NCBI RefSeq assembly: GCF_000801105.2
Contig: NC_079519.1
Coordinates: 27,379,288-27,443,287 of the forward strand
Origin: Raphanus sativus
Taxonomy: Eukaryota; Streptophyta; Magnoliopsida; Brassicales; Brassicaceae
Direction of reading: 5' to 3'
Length of the DNA stretch: 64,000 bases
The notes under the pieces are model-generated. The model was not told where the DNA came from. It saw nothing but the letters and a program-made list of their open reading frames with translations, and ran no database searches. Position 1 is the stretch's first letter, and each line of letters opens with the position of its first letter. Shown here piece after piece: positions 48,004-59,074 of this stretch. The position numbers were made by a program, and so were the translations under genes.

Positions 48004-50341
48004 ATGAAGAGTAAAGGAGGGGAAGAGGAGGAAGATGGAGGAGGAGAGGAAGAAGGGCAAAAAGGGAAAACCTTTATAGAAAAGTTAAGGAGAAGAGCCG
48101 TTTCTGTAGGCCATAGAAGTGTCTTTCGGCCACCCTCCACCCCAACGCGCATTAGCTTCAACCCTAATTACCACCCTCCTTCTTCCTCTAGAAAGCTTGC
48201 AGCTTCTCTCTGGGAATTTTATCAGTACTTCGACCAAGACCGCGAGATCTCTCCTGTAGCTAAAATGCACCGACCTCCGTACAGTTCTGGCGGTGATCCT
48301 AGTAACCGCCGTCCTCGTCACGGCCATGGAAAGACGGCGGTTAGAGACAATGGTCTTGACCTCACTGATGACCAGGTCTCTCTCTCTCTCTCTCTCTTTG
48401 TCTTTTTAGGGTTTAAGATATCAACTCTTTCTCTAGAATTTTGGGATTGCCTGGTGATTAGTTAGTTTTTTTCTTTAGCTGATTGATATCTTATGAAACT
48501 GATTGGTTACTTTTAGGATTGGACATAGCTTATGTCTGGATTTATAGTGACTATGCGTTTATCTGTGAGAGTTTTCTTACATGGCTTGTGTGATGAAATG
48601 GTAAAATCTAGCCTAAGATTGTACTCCCTCTGTTTTAGATTTTGGGTTTTTGTCAAATTTAGTTTTTTTTCATATTGGTGACAAGTGTTCTAGGTTTGCT
48701 TTAATTGTTCTATTATTGATTTAGAGTTTCTTTTGCGCTGAAGTTGAACCTTTTATGGTGAAGGTTTGCCTTTTACTCTGAGCTCTCACTTGCTTTTGGT
48801 TACTGATTGATTACTAGATTTTTTTAGTGAAGAGGGTTCTATCTGAAAATGTGACCCTTTTAGTTCAACTCTACTTGTTTCTCGTACTAGCGCATCATTA
48901 ATATTTTGGTTTTGATTCTTTCTTGTGGTCCCAGCCAGAGAGTGCGGGAAGTATAAGGAAACAGATCGGTCAAATGCTTATGAAACATCATCAAAGAAAC
49001 CAGCCCTTATCTCCTGCCAGCTCCCTCGAGGTAATTCATTCACATTTAAGTCCCAAGCTTATTAGTATTATGTTTGCCTGCTTTTGAGACGGAATCATTC
49101 TGCAGGTGGCTCCATATAACGGAGGAGCAATAACTCCCGGAAGCTCACTGGATCTTCACGGAAGAAGAAGACGAGCTGGTGAGCCTAATCACAACAACAA
49201 TCTCAAGACATCAACCGAACTTCTCAAAGTACTGAACCGGATCTGGACCCTGGAGGAGCAGCATTCCGCTAACATCTCCTTGATAAAATCTCTGAAAAGC
49301 GAGCTCGCTCATTCACGCGCCAGGATCAAAGAGCTTCTCCGCTGCCAGCAAGCCGACAGACGCGAGATGGACGAGTTGGTGAAGCAGCTGGCGGAAGAGA
49401 AGCTATCGAACGACACGACGAAAGAACGGGACAGGTTAAGCTCCGCGGTTCAGCAGCTAGAAGAGGAGCGGAGACTGAGGAGACGGTCCGAGAGTCTGCA
49501 GAGGAAACTCGCGCGGGAGCTCTCCGAGGCGAAGTCTGCGTTGTCCAGCTGCGTGGAGGAGATGGAGAGAGGGGGTAAGTGGAGGAAGATGATGGAGAGG
49601 CTGTGCGACGAGTTCGCGAGAGGGATCAAGAGGTACGAGAGGGAGGTTCATGGTTTGAAGCAGAAGGTGGATAAGAGTTGTTGGGAAGGTTGTTGGGGTG
49701 AGGAAGATCAGATGGTTCTTTGTATAGCGGAGACTTGGCTTGACGAGAGGATTCAGAGCGGTGGTGAGGAAGGGTCCGTGGTGGAGAAGCTAGAGGTTGA
49801 GATAGAAGCGTTTCTCAAGAGTAAGGAGAAGTTGCCTAAGAATCAACGTAGGAGTTCACTTGAGTCGGCTCCGTTTAACGCCATGAGCGCGCCGATTCAG
49901 GAAGTGGAGAGTGAGGAGGAGGAAGAAGAGTCGAATTGCTTTGAGCTCAAGAAACATGTGAGTGATGGAGGTGTGGAACCCTCGAGTTTACAGGTGAAGT
50001 TCGAGGATCAGATGGCGTGGGCCATGTCTAATAACGAGAAGAAGAAGAAGTGTGGAGCTACTGAAGAAAGGAACAATAATGGGGTTGGAGAAATGATTAG
50101 AAGTCATCGGAGGTTAGTGTCGGAAACTCAAGGGATGGATGAGGGTTCTTGCAGTTACCTACCACCACCAAGTAGTAGTAGGAGAGCAGAGAGTCCGATT
50201 CGGCATTGGAATCCGAGAGCCATGACATCTGATCTAACAGCAACAGCACAAGGAGGGAAGAAAGACAACACTCTGAAAGCTAAACTAAGCGAAGCGAGAA
50301 CCAAGAGTTCCCGGCCACGGATTCGGCTTTTCAAGGGTTAA
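48004..50341 (+). CDS. Coiled-coil protein, At1g64180-like (USO1-annotated family)
   Basis: Three exons, 48004-48375, 48935-49030 and 49106-50341, encode 567 residues. The N terminus is acidic (GGEEEEDGGGEEE) and then basic, with FIEKLRRRAVSVGHRS. The middle, about residues 190-345, is a long heptad-rich coiled coil (LKVLNRIWTLEEQHSANISL, LVKQLAEEKLSNDTTKERDR, LQRKLARELSEAKSALSS). A conserved block KWRKMMERLCDEFARGIKRY follows. The tail is Ser/Arg-rich and ends RPRIRLFKG. Arabidopsis annotation links the family to USO1/intracellular transport only because of the coiled coil; plant relatives include BRANCHLESS TRICHOME-type proteins. Function is unknown to me. The frame is intact. Confidence 0.88.
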
Positions 50342-50673
50342 AGAAGAACCTGTCTAGGAAAAAGAGTTCACAATGTCGATGGAAGATTCTGAGAGAAATA
50401 GACACTAGTCTGATGGGTTACATTCCATGTTCTGGATATGTTACAAATCTGTAAATTGTTTGTAACTATGTAATATCATATTTCTTTTTCTCTGAAATTC
50501 GGTTTCTTTGTCGTTGTAGAAACAGAGTAGTTAGTGAAACTGTGAATCAAATGTTATTTGAGTTGAGACTATTATATAAAACAGAGGTCAAAACGGCATC
50601 GTTTTAAGTTGATACATGGGGTTTATTACCAAAGTCAGCGGTGTTTTTTTTGTCTCTGGATAGAGAGAGAGAG

Positions 50674-51320
50674 ATGGCGACGGCGTCGTTCAGGTGGATT
50701 TTGCAGCTACACAAAGATGTACCAAAAGCTGCTCGATTCTACGCGCAAGGTCTCGATTTCTCCGTCAATGTCGTCACTTTACGTTGGGCCGAGCTTCAGT
50801 CTGGTCCTCTCAAGCTAGCTCTTATGCAATCTCCCAGGTAATAATTTAAATACCCACCAATGCAGATCACCTGTTTGATCATTTGCCTCAATGAAACGTG
50901 TTTTTCGTAGGTTTGTTTCTCGAGAGCAGTTTTTTTTTTTAATTTAGTTGCTTTCAATTCACTGTAAAGCATTCTGATGAAAATGTTGATCATATAGTGT
51001 CCATTTATTGCAAAGATAAAGAATTAATGTTTTGATGCAGCGACCATGTGGTGAGTGAGAAAGGATACTCTTCGTTACTATCGTTCACTGTGACAGACAT
51101 TAATACATCAATCTCCAAACTTATGGAGCTAGGAGCTGAACTCGATGGCTCTATCAAATACGAAGTCCACGGCAAGGTAAAGCAAGCAGCGACCTTCTTC
51201 TTTTATCTTTTCTGCAAATGCTCAAATCTCATATTCATTGGTAACGTTTTTTTTGATAACCAGGTTGCATCTGTGAGATGTCTCGACGGTCATGTGCTCG
51301 GCCTCTATGAACCTTCTTAG
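50674..51320 (+). CDS. Small glyoxalase/VOC-fold protein (At1g64185-like)
   Basis: Three exons, 50674-50837, 51041-51176 and 51264-51320, encode 118 residues. The fold is the paired beta-alpha-beta-beta-beta module of the VOC superfamily: FRWILQLHKDVPKAARFYAQ, LRWAELQSGPLKLALMQSP, then YSSLLSFTVTDINTSISKL, VASVRCLDGHVLGLYEPS. The exon 1 His and the C-terminal Glu are where VOC metal ligands usually sit. Glyoxalase activity is not established, and one such module is only half of a full glyoxalase I. The gene lies tail-to-tail with PGD1 (232 bases between stops). Confidence 0.88.
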
Positions 51321-51551
51321 GTTTTATCAGTTCATGAGTTTACTTTGTTCGGATGCTTTATTAATGCATTTGATTGAAACATTGATTACACGGCCGATTG
51401 GTGAACTAGTAGTAGCCAGACATACTAGAATAAACAAAGATCAATGTAGTGCATTTCTTATTTTTGAAATCTTAACAAAATGCTCTCGAAACAATTTGGG
51501 TTTTAAAAAAAACCCATAAGCAAGACAACGGTTTCCACGAATACAAAAACC

Positions 51552-53018
51552 TCAATTGCTCTTCCTAGCAAGCTTAGTCCACTCCGTGTGGTACGCACCA
51601 GAACGATCAATCCTCTCGTAAGTATGAGCTCCAAACAGATCTCTCTGCGCCTGCACCAGATTCGCCGGCAATCTCGCACGCCTATAAGTATCAAAATACG
51701 CAAGACTCGCACACATTCCAGGGGTGCTAATCCCAGCAGAGACAGCCAAACCCACCACTCTCCTCCAAGCAGCTTGTCTCTGAACCATCTCTTTAGCAAA
51801 CTCAGGATCAACCACAAGGCTCGCCAAATCCGGATTCCTCTGGTAAGCTTTCTTGATCCTATCCAAGAACACAGCTCTTATGATACACCCACCTTTCCAA
51901 ATCCTAGCCAACTCACCGAAATTCAAGTCCCAGCTCTTCTCCAAGCTCTTAGCTCTAAGCAGATTCATCCCTTGCGCGTAACTACATATCTTCGACGCGT
52001 ACAGAGCTTGCCTAACGTCATCAACCAACCTCTTCTTATCAATCCCACCTGACCCAGCAGTACCAATCTCTTCCTCCAACCCAGCTTCCCTCAACACTCT
52101 AGCAGCATTCTCCCTCTCATCTTTCAACCCGCTCAAGTACCGACAATCCAAAGAAGCGGCAATCGTCGGAGCCGCAACAGAGAGCTCAGCCGCCTGCTGA
52201 ACAGTCCACTTCCCCGTACCTTTCATCCCAGTCTTATCCAAAATCTTATCCACCAACTCTCCACCACCGAACTCATCCCTAACCCTAAAAATATCCGAAG
52301 TAATCTCAACCAAGAAACTCTCCAGCTCACCTCGGTTCCACTCCGCGAAAATCTCCGCGAGCTCCTCGTTGCTCAACCCGCCAACGTTCTTCAACACGTC
52401 GTACGCCTCGGAGATGAGCTGCATGTCTCCGTACTCGATCCCGTTGTGCACCATCTTGACGAAGTTCCCAGATCCGCCTTCTCCGATGTAAGTAACGCAA
52501 GGCCCATCTTCAACCTGGGCCGCGACTTTCTCCAATATGTCTCTGATGTTATCGTACGCCTGGAACGATCCTCCTGGCATCAGGGAGGGACCGTTCCGAG
52601 CGCCTTCCTCGCCGCCGGAGACTCCCATGCCTAAGTAGAGGAGTCCTTTCTGCTCGGCTTCGGAGATCCGTCGCTCCGTGTTTTGGTACCACTCGTTGCC
52701 TCCGTCGATGATGCAGTCTCCGGGCTCCATGTACTCGGAGAAGGCGGCGATGGTCTGGTCGACGGGGGCTCCGGCTTTGACGAGGATGATGAGGGATCGG
52801 GGGCGCTGGAGGGAGAGGACGAAGTCGCGAGGGGAGTATTGGCCGGAGACGGGGAGGTTTCCTTCGGCGGCGGCGCGATCTAGGGTTTCGTCGACTTTGG
52901 ATGTGGTTCGGTTGTAGACGGAGATCGGGAAGCCTTTCTCGGCGATGTTTAAGGCGAGGTTCTGGCCCATTACGGCGAGACCGGCGAGGCCGATTCGGGA
53001 TAGAGCGGCGGACTCCAT
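51552..53018 (-). CDS. PGD1: 6-phosphogluconate dehydrogenase, decarboxylating (PGD1)
   Basis: An intronless 488-residue enzyme of the oxidative pentose phosphate pathway that converts 6-phosphogluconate and NADP+ to ribulose 5-phosphate, CO2 and NADPH. The N-terminal Rossmann fold has GLAVMGQNLALNIAEKGF with basic residues nearby for NADP+. Further blocks are IIDGGNEWYQNTERRI, GMGVSGGEEGARNGPSLMPG, the active-site KMVHNGIEYGDMQLI with the catalytic Lys and Asn, and GTGKWTVQQAAEL. The C terminus is TEWTKLARKSN and lacks a peroxisomal SKL-type end, so it fits the PGD1 branch rather than peroxisomal PGD2. Length equals Arabidopsis. The lack of introns is normal for this gene. Confidence 0.96.
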   Translation of the reverse strand: MESAALSRIGLAGLAVMGQNLALNIAEKGFPISVYNRTTSKVDETLDRAAAEGNLPVSGQYSPRDFVLSLQRPRSLIILVKAGAPVDQTIAAFSEYMEPGDCIIDGGNEWYQNTERRISEAEQKGLLYLGMGVSGGEEGARNGPSLMPGGSFQAYDNIRDILEKVAAQVEDGPCVTYIGEGGSGNFVKMVHNGIEYGDMQLISEAYDVLKNVGGLSNEELAEIFAEWNRGELESFLVEITSDIFRVRDEFGGGELVDKILDKTGMKGTGKWTVQQAAELSVAAPTIAASLDCRYLSGLKDERENAARVLREAGLEEEIGTAGSGGIDKKRLVDDVRQALYASKICSYAQGMNLLRAKSLEKSWDLNFGELARIWKGGCIIRAVFLDRIKKAYQRNPDLASLVVDPEFAKEMVQRQAAWRRVVGLAVSAGISTPGMCASLAYFDTYRRARLPANLVQAQRDLFGAHTYERIDRSGAYHTEWTKLARKSN

Positions 53019-53098
53019 TGGAGTAGAGAGAGAAAGTGAAATGAGAGGTGAAATGAGAGTGATGAGAGAGAGTGTGTGTGTTGAAGGAGGTATGGTAG

Positions 53099-53106
53099 TT
53101 TATATA
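53099..53106 (-). promoter_or_regulatory. TATA box of PGD1
   Basis: TATATAAA on the minus strand, 81 bases before the ATG at 53018. A GA/CT-rich leader follows it. Confidence 0.6.
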
Positions 53107-54059
53107 CAGTGAAAGAGACGGGGCTCGTCGATGGAACCAAGGGACAAACACGAAACGTGATTCGGTACAATAATAACTCTTGAATTTTATTTGGCAGAAG
53201 ATGATCTCAATGCTTAAAACGTTGTCGTTTATGTCGTTATTATCAAACGACTTCGTTTAGTATTGTTTGAACTTTGATCTTCTCATTTGTCAGGCTTAAC
53301 GATAATAATAATACATTCGAACCATATCTTTAGGGTCTTGTTTGTCGTTCTATGCAAGTGGAGTTGTGCAAAATGAATACAATAAGTCAATAACATTCAT
53401 TTTTATTATTTTAAAAATCCAACAAGTGGCTGTTGGATTAGTTAATCCTCTCTAATCATGCATATTTTCTTATAACTATATTTTAAAAATTTCTATCAAT
53501 ATGGTGGTGGTGGTGTCCATGTTGAACTTGGACTCTATATACACCCTTATAGTAGTCTCTTATAAGGTTTTCAATAATTGTACATCAACTTGATATTAGC
53601 CTTTTGACCATGTCCAATGGTGGAGGATCCATCTACCTGTTCTCTAAAAATAGAATGTGACTCTTTAACATGACTAACAAAATTTTATCAAAAAAAAAAA
53701 CATGATTAACAAATTACCAAATATTTACAAAAAAATAAACTAAATTATTGATATAACTCCAACAATTGAACACATAAACAATTACACATATGCGCAAAAT
53801 ACAAAATAAATAAGATACTGTATTTCTTTTTCTTGAACAACATAAGGCACACTATTATATCTTCTAGCAAACAAATAAAAATAAAAAAAATAAGACACTA
53901 TCTTAAAATACCATAAAATGTTGATATTTTTGCCGGGTATAACCTGCCTGAATATCTTTTCACTTTTCAGTTTCTTACAATGCACGTCTTCTTCTTCTTC
54001 TCTTTGTTTCTCTCTTTTGTTCTCATTTTCTCTGAGACTCTTGAACACGATAAAAAGCT
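53107..54059. other. Intergenic stretch
   Basis: PGD1 promoter, then AT-rich DNA. In Arabidopsis a vacuolar ATPase E subunit gene (At1g64200) is expected near here; I find no trace of it. Confidence 0.45.
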
Positions 54060-55585
54060 TTGCTTAGTTTCTCTTCACCGGGCTCCGGTTTGTGACCAGA
54101 GTTTCATGCCAACCAAGACCGAGATCGAATTGTTTCCGTTCCGTTAGACTTCCCGGTGTGATTCCACCTTCCTGAAGATTCTAAGCCTTAGAAAGAACCA
54201 ACACACGGGAGTTATTTCATCAATCTCAAGAACTTGACTCATCTCTATCTACAACAGAACCGCCTCTCTTGTCCATTTACCACCGATTCTCTCCTAGTTA
54301 AAGAGTTAAGATTCTTGATCTGCCAAGCCTGAGGCAGATCGACCTGTCCAACAATCGCTCATCGTTACAATACCAAAATCTCTTCAAATATTCAAGAGTT
54401 CATCCTTTTCTGGCAACAATAAGGAGAAACAAACAAAGACTCCTTTATTTGTTCCTAGCTGATTCTATCTGCAGCTTGTATTTTGGGTGTGTATAAAATG
54501 ATGATCACCTGTTTCGGAAAGGCTAGAATCTCAGGGAAGTCACGGAAGAGAGACTCTACATCGTTTTTTCCTCCAAGAAACTGGACATCTAGAGACGATG
54601 ACGACGCTGAAGAAGGAGGCAAGATCATATTCTTCGGGGGAAAGAACCATCTGTTTGATTTAGATGATCTGCTTAGCTCATCTGCTGAAGTTTTGGGTAA
54701 AGGCGCTTTTGGTACAACCTATAAAGTAACTGTTGAAGACATGAGCACTGTTGTAGTGAAGCGACTGAAGCGAGTTGTGGTGGGAAGAAGAGAGTTTGAG
54801 CAACAAATGGAGATCATAGGCATGATCAGACACGAGAATGTAGCCGAGCTAAAGGCTTACTACTTCTCCAAAGACGATAAACTCGCTGTCTATAGCTATT
54901 ACCCTCAAGGAAGCCTCTTCCAGTTGCTGCACGGTTAGTTACTTCTTCACTTAACCAAACGAGTACACAAACAAAATGTTAGTTTATTTATTTTATTTGT
55001 GCAGGAAAGAGAGGAATGTATGATAGAGTACCATTGGATTGGGAGGCTAGACTGAGGATAGCAACAGGGGCAGCGAGAGGTCTGGCTAAGATCCATGAAG
55101 GGAACAACGGGAGATGCATACATGGGAACATCAAATCATCAAACATCTTCTTAGACTCGCAACGCTACGGCTGCATCGGCGACGTTGGCTTAACAACCAT
55201 CATGAGATCTCTTCCTCAGTCCACTTGCCTTACTTCAGGTTACCACGCGCCTGAAATAACAGACACTCGAAGAAGCACGCAGTCTTCGGATGTGTACAGC
55301 TTCGGGGTGGTTCTGCTCGAGATTCTGACGGGGAAGTCGCCAGCAGCAAGTCATGGTGAGAACATGGACTTGGCTAGCTGGATAAGGAACGTGGTGGCGA
55401 AAGATTGGACAGGGGAAGTGTTTGATATGGAGATTGTGAGTGAATCAGGTGGTGGTGGTGGTGATGAGGAGGAAGAAATGGTAGAGATGTTGCAGATAGG
55501 ATTGGCTTGCGTTGGCCTGAAGCAACAAGAACGACCTCATATAGCTCAAGTTGTCAAAATGATTCAAGATATTCGACCAACGTAA
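54060..55585 (+). pseudogene. LRR receptor-like kinase (At1g64210 position): decayed ectodomain, open kinase domain
   Basis: 54060-54480 contains out-of-frame pieces of leucine-rich repeats (LKILSLRKNQHTG, NLTHLYLQQNRLS) with stops and frameshifts; the membrane span is also broken. From 54483 the frame is open: exon 54483-54933 and exon 55005-55585 (GT-AG intron), giving ~340 residues. It covers the juxtamembrane region and a complete kinase domain: [13 protein letters not shown] glycine loop, VVVKRLKR lysine, IHGNIKSSNIFLD in place of HRD, IGDVGLT in place of DFG, YHAPE, DVYSFGVVLLEILTGK. The HGN and DVG variants are usual in LRR-III kinases and suggest weak or no catalysis. A cytosolic kinase-only product is possible, but a pseudogene is the safer call. 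TOM7-2 is convergent. Confidence 0.8.
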
Positions 55586-55805
55586 TCACAAAATCAATTC
55601 TTTTTCTTATTTTTTTCTTCAATTTGTTTATTCAATTTGAAAATGAAATTTGTTTTATTGATATAATTGTTTGAGAGCAGAAAATGCAAATAACAAAACT
55701 TTGAAGGACATTTCATATAATATATTATGAAAAAGAAAACAGAACAAAGTTGGGGAAGTAGAGCAACTAAAACATAACGAAGATTTTCTAGCCAAGTTGG
55801 AGGGT

Positions 55806-56039
55806 TTAGACGGGGCTGAGAAGCTGGAAAAGGTGAGGCTTTGGATCTGATTTCATGCCGATGATGATGATCAGTGGGATGAATCCATATTGAGTCGCCA
55901 CCTTTGCTTTCTTCAGCGACCAGTTGGTCCACTCCTTGACGAGCTCGTTCTTGGATGATGATGACGAGGTGGTGGAAGAAGACGATCCCTTTGGTCCTTT
56001 TCCTCTCCCTTTGATCTTCAAACAAGGCTTAGCCGCCAT
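55806..56039 (-). CDS. TOM7-2: TOM7-2, subunit of the mitochondrial outer-membrane translocase
   Basis: An intronless 77-residue tail-anchored protein of the TOM complex that modulates assembly of the import pore. The N terminus is basic and Ser-rich ([20 protein letters not shown]) as in plant TOM7, followed by [20 protein letters not shown], one membrane span ([10 protein letters not shown]) and the conserved [14 protein letters not shown] end. The reading frame is intact. The Harbinger element starts only 79 bases upstream of the ATG, so this gene's promoter or leader has been split or replaced. Confidence 0.92.
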   Translation of the reverse strand: MAAKPCLKIKGRGKGPKGSSSSTTSSSSSKNELVKEWTNWSLKKAKVATQYGFIPLIIIIGMKSDPKPHLFQLLSPV

Positions 56040-56749
56040 TGATCCTGATGTCAGAGCACTTTGTGTTTTTTAGAATCGGTGATTTTTTGCTCAAACCTAA
56101 GAAAATAAAAGAATTAAGAGCATCAATATCGCGGGGCTTAAGCCAGTTCCTTAGGTATTTTTGGGCCTGAAAATAAATGAAAAATGCTAAGGAATTATGA
56201 GAAAGTGGTTTAGCTAAGGAATTTTAAAGTCGTTCCTAACTTGCCAGGTGTCTCTGCTCTCCTTCGCGTCTAGGGGTTCGACCACCATTTCATTTCTAAA
56301 TCGAAGTCATCTGCTCTCCTTCGCTCTTTCGACAGCGAAACGACAGGCGACCATAACTCCGACGATTTCATCTCGAAGGTCGATATCCTCGCCGTGAATT
56401 TGCTCACTCGAGGCGATCTCTTCTCTCCAGCCCCGACTTCTTCCCCTTTGCTCTCTCGACGGCGAAATAATAGGCGACCATAACTTGGACGATTCCAATT
56501 TCAAAGCCGATCTCTTCTCTACCGCGTCGATTCCAATTTCAATCTAAAAGGTAAGGCTCTACTTCTTTGGATTTTGTTATTGTCGTTTTATATCTCCTCT
56601 GCATGTCGTTGTGTTCCTTTTGTTTTAGTGGAACCAGTGATTGTTTGATTCACAGTTTATAGGTAGTGGTATGTTGGATCTCCTCTGTTATATCTCCTCT
56701 GTATCTTGTGATTTGTTGGATTCAGTTTATATGATTGTCGTTTGTTGTT

Positions 56750-57190
56750 TATATGATTGTCGTTTGTTGTTAAGTTATGGTTACTTGATAGTGTTGTGGT
56801 TACTCGATAGGTTTGTGGTTACTTGATAGTGTTGTGGTTACTTGATAGTTTTGTGGTTACTTGATAGTGTTGTGGTTACTTGATAGTTTTGTGGTGACTT
56901 GATAGTGTTGTGGTTACTCGATAGGTTTGTGGTTACTTGATAGTGTTGTGGTTACTTGATAGTTTTGTGGTTACTTGATAGTGTTGTGGTTATTTGATAG
57001 TTTTGTGGTGACTTGATAGTGTTGTGGTTACTTGATAGTTTTGTGGTGACTTGATAGGTTTGTGGAAACGAAATGATAGTTTTGTAGTAACCTGATAGTG
57101 TTGTGGTTACTTGATAGTGTCGTTTGATAGTGTTGTGGTTACTTTATAGTTCAGTTTGATAGTGTTGTGGTTACTTTATAGTTTAGTTGA
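56750..57190 (+). repeat. Minisatellite in the Harbinger element
   Basis: About twenty copies of a ~20-21-bp unit TTGTGGTTACTTGATAGT with variants (TGTTGTGG/TTTTGTGG, GTGACTTG). It starts after a duplicated TATATGATTGTCGTTTGTTG and ends near 57190. Stops in every frame, so non-coding. Confidence 0.88.
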
Positions 57191-57521
57191 TAGTTATTGC
57201 GTAGACATTAAATAGATTTTGTACTTCTGCTTTCAAGTAACAACCTGTTCTATCAACTCTAAAAACTGTACTTAAAATTAAACTAAATCTCCTTTAAATT
57301 GAATAACATTGTTAATGAAGTCTCATAGGTTTGTAGTTGTGGAAGATGTAATAAGTTGTGATTAGACATTGGTAGATAATTGTTAGGTGGTTAGTTATTA
57401 CTTGTTAAATCCCCATATCGTCTTTCTCCTATTAAATCCCATCCTTTATTCATTCTTTCACATTATCTCCATATGGTCTTTCTCTCCTCTTTTCTAAAAT
57501 CTCTTTTCTGTTCTTTGTGCT

Positions 57522-58726
57522 ATGGATTCAAGGAATCAATGTAACCAGTACTCTGGTTATGTTAACCTTCTTAGCAGTCAAGAACAGAATGTGGGTGAGG
57601 GAAACTTTCCTTATGAAAGTTTTCCTTCTACTGTAAGCTTTGGAGCCTCTCAAATCCCTCTGTTCAGTTCCCAACAAAGTGAGGCTCCATCCCAACCTGA
57701 TGACATAGTAGTGGAGCGTCGGGAGAGAAGGAAATGGACCCCATTCGATGACGAAGATGCAGTCGGCCGGACCGGTCTATCTCCACTCCAAAAATGTACT
57801 GCAGCAATTCGTCAATTGGCATATGGTAGTGGAGCTGATGTAGTTGACGAATATTATCGACTTGCTGAGACTACTGCTCGCAAATGTCTCCACCAGTTTA
57901 CTGCCGGGATAATCCATTTGTTTGGCGATCAATATCTAAGACGTCCCACACCAGAGGATCTTGAAAGACTACTCCATGTCGGAGAAGAACGAGGATTTCC
58001 AGGGATGGTTGGAAGCATCGACTGCATGCATTGGGAGTGGAAGAATTGCCCCGGTGCTTGGAAAGGAATGTATTCACGAGGAACCGAAAAACCAACAATT
58101 GTGCTGGAGGCCGTTGCTTCATATGATCTCTGGATATGTCACGCGTTTTTTGGAGCACCAGGTACTATGAACGACATTAATATTCTTGATAGATCACCTG
58201 TTTTTGATGACATTATTAACGGAATAGCTCCCCAAGTCACCTTCTACGTCAACGGAACGGAGTATAATTTGGCTTACTATCTCACGGATGGTATTTATCC
58301 GAAATGGGCTACTTTATTTCAATATGTCCGACTACCACAGGGTCCGAAAAAAGGCTATATGCCAAAAAACAAGAATCTGTGCGAAAAGATGTTGAGCGTG
58401 CATTTGGCGTCCTGCAAGCTAGATTCGCCGTTGTTAAAAATCCTTCTAACTTATGGGATAAAGAAAAAATAGGGAATATTATGAAAGCATGCATCATACT
58501 CCACAATATGATTGTCGAAAATGAACGAGGTTCATACACTCTGCGTAACATTTCTGAATTTAATCAAGGTGTGGAGCGTTCATATTCCGTCGGACCAGCT
58601 TCAAATCTCGGCAATACAAACACTCGTCAAACGGAAATGAAGGACAAACAAACCCATCAACGATTAAAAAATGATTTGATTGAAAATATATGGGCTAAAT
58701 TTGGACATCTTGAAAATAATATATAA
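57522..58726 (+). pseudogene. Harbinger transposase with one frameshift
   Basis: The first frame (57522 to about 58350) encodes ~275 residues, ending PQGPKK. The DDE-type nuclease has its first acid in VGSIDCMHWEWKNCP and second in GTMNDINILDRS. After an A6 run at 58347-58352 the homologous protein continues one frame over (RLYAKKQESVRKD, then VERAFGVLQARFA with the catalytic Glu, to the stop at 58726). A seventh A would restore continuity, so a single-base loss is the simplest explanation. Otherwise the sequence is full length and clean, hence young. Sequencing error in the A-run is possible. Confidence 0.88.
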
Positions 58727-59074
58727 TCTGATGTTTGTATCTTTTTTTTTAATGTCTTCAATGTTTTTATTTTCTTTTTAATGTTATAATTTCAAGTTTT
58801 TGTAATTTTTTTTAATTTAAATGTTATAATTTGTAGTTTTTGTAATTTTTTTTAACTCTGTAATTTTCTTATGTTTTAATTTAAAATTATTTATGTCTTA
58901 TTTTAAACATTTTTTCATTTATTTTTATTTAATAATATTAATAATTAATTAACTAAAAACCTTTCTAAAAGTACTAGCAATAATGTTCCCTTTTCTTAAT
59001 GTTCCTTACCATTGTTCCTTAGCTCAAAAATATCAGTAAACAATGCTAAAGAACCTTTAGCAATAATGTTGCTC

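Larger units (their letters stand above)
56118..59074 (+). mobile_element. PIF/Harbinger DNA transposon with transposase
   Basis: The left end is GAGCATCAATATCG, and the inverted right end is GAGCAACATTATTGC. TAA flanks both sides (56115-56117 and 59075-59077), the three-base Harbinger duplication. The 2957-bp element carries a transposase gene (57522-58726) and a 20-bp minisatellite. A Myb-like ORF, usual in complete Harbinger elements, is not seen, so mobility would need another source. The element lies in the leader or promoter of TOM7-2. Confidence 0.92.

Noticed and set aside
48622..48700. TACTCCCTCTGTTTTAGA as a Stowaway MITE end
   Set aside because: No matching inverted second end was found in the intron.
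52549..53151. 200-codon minus-strand frame overlapping PGD1 start
   Set aside because: Arg/Pro-rich out-of-frame shadow of PGD1.
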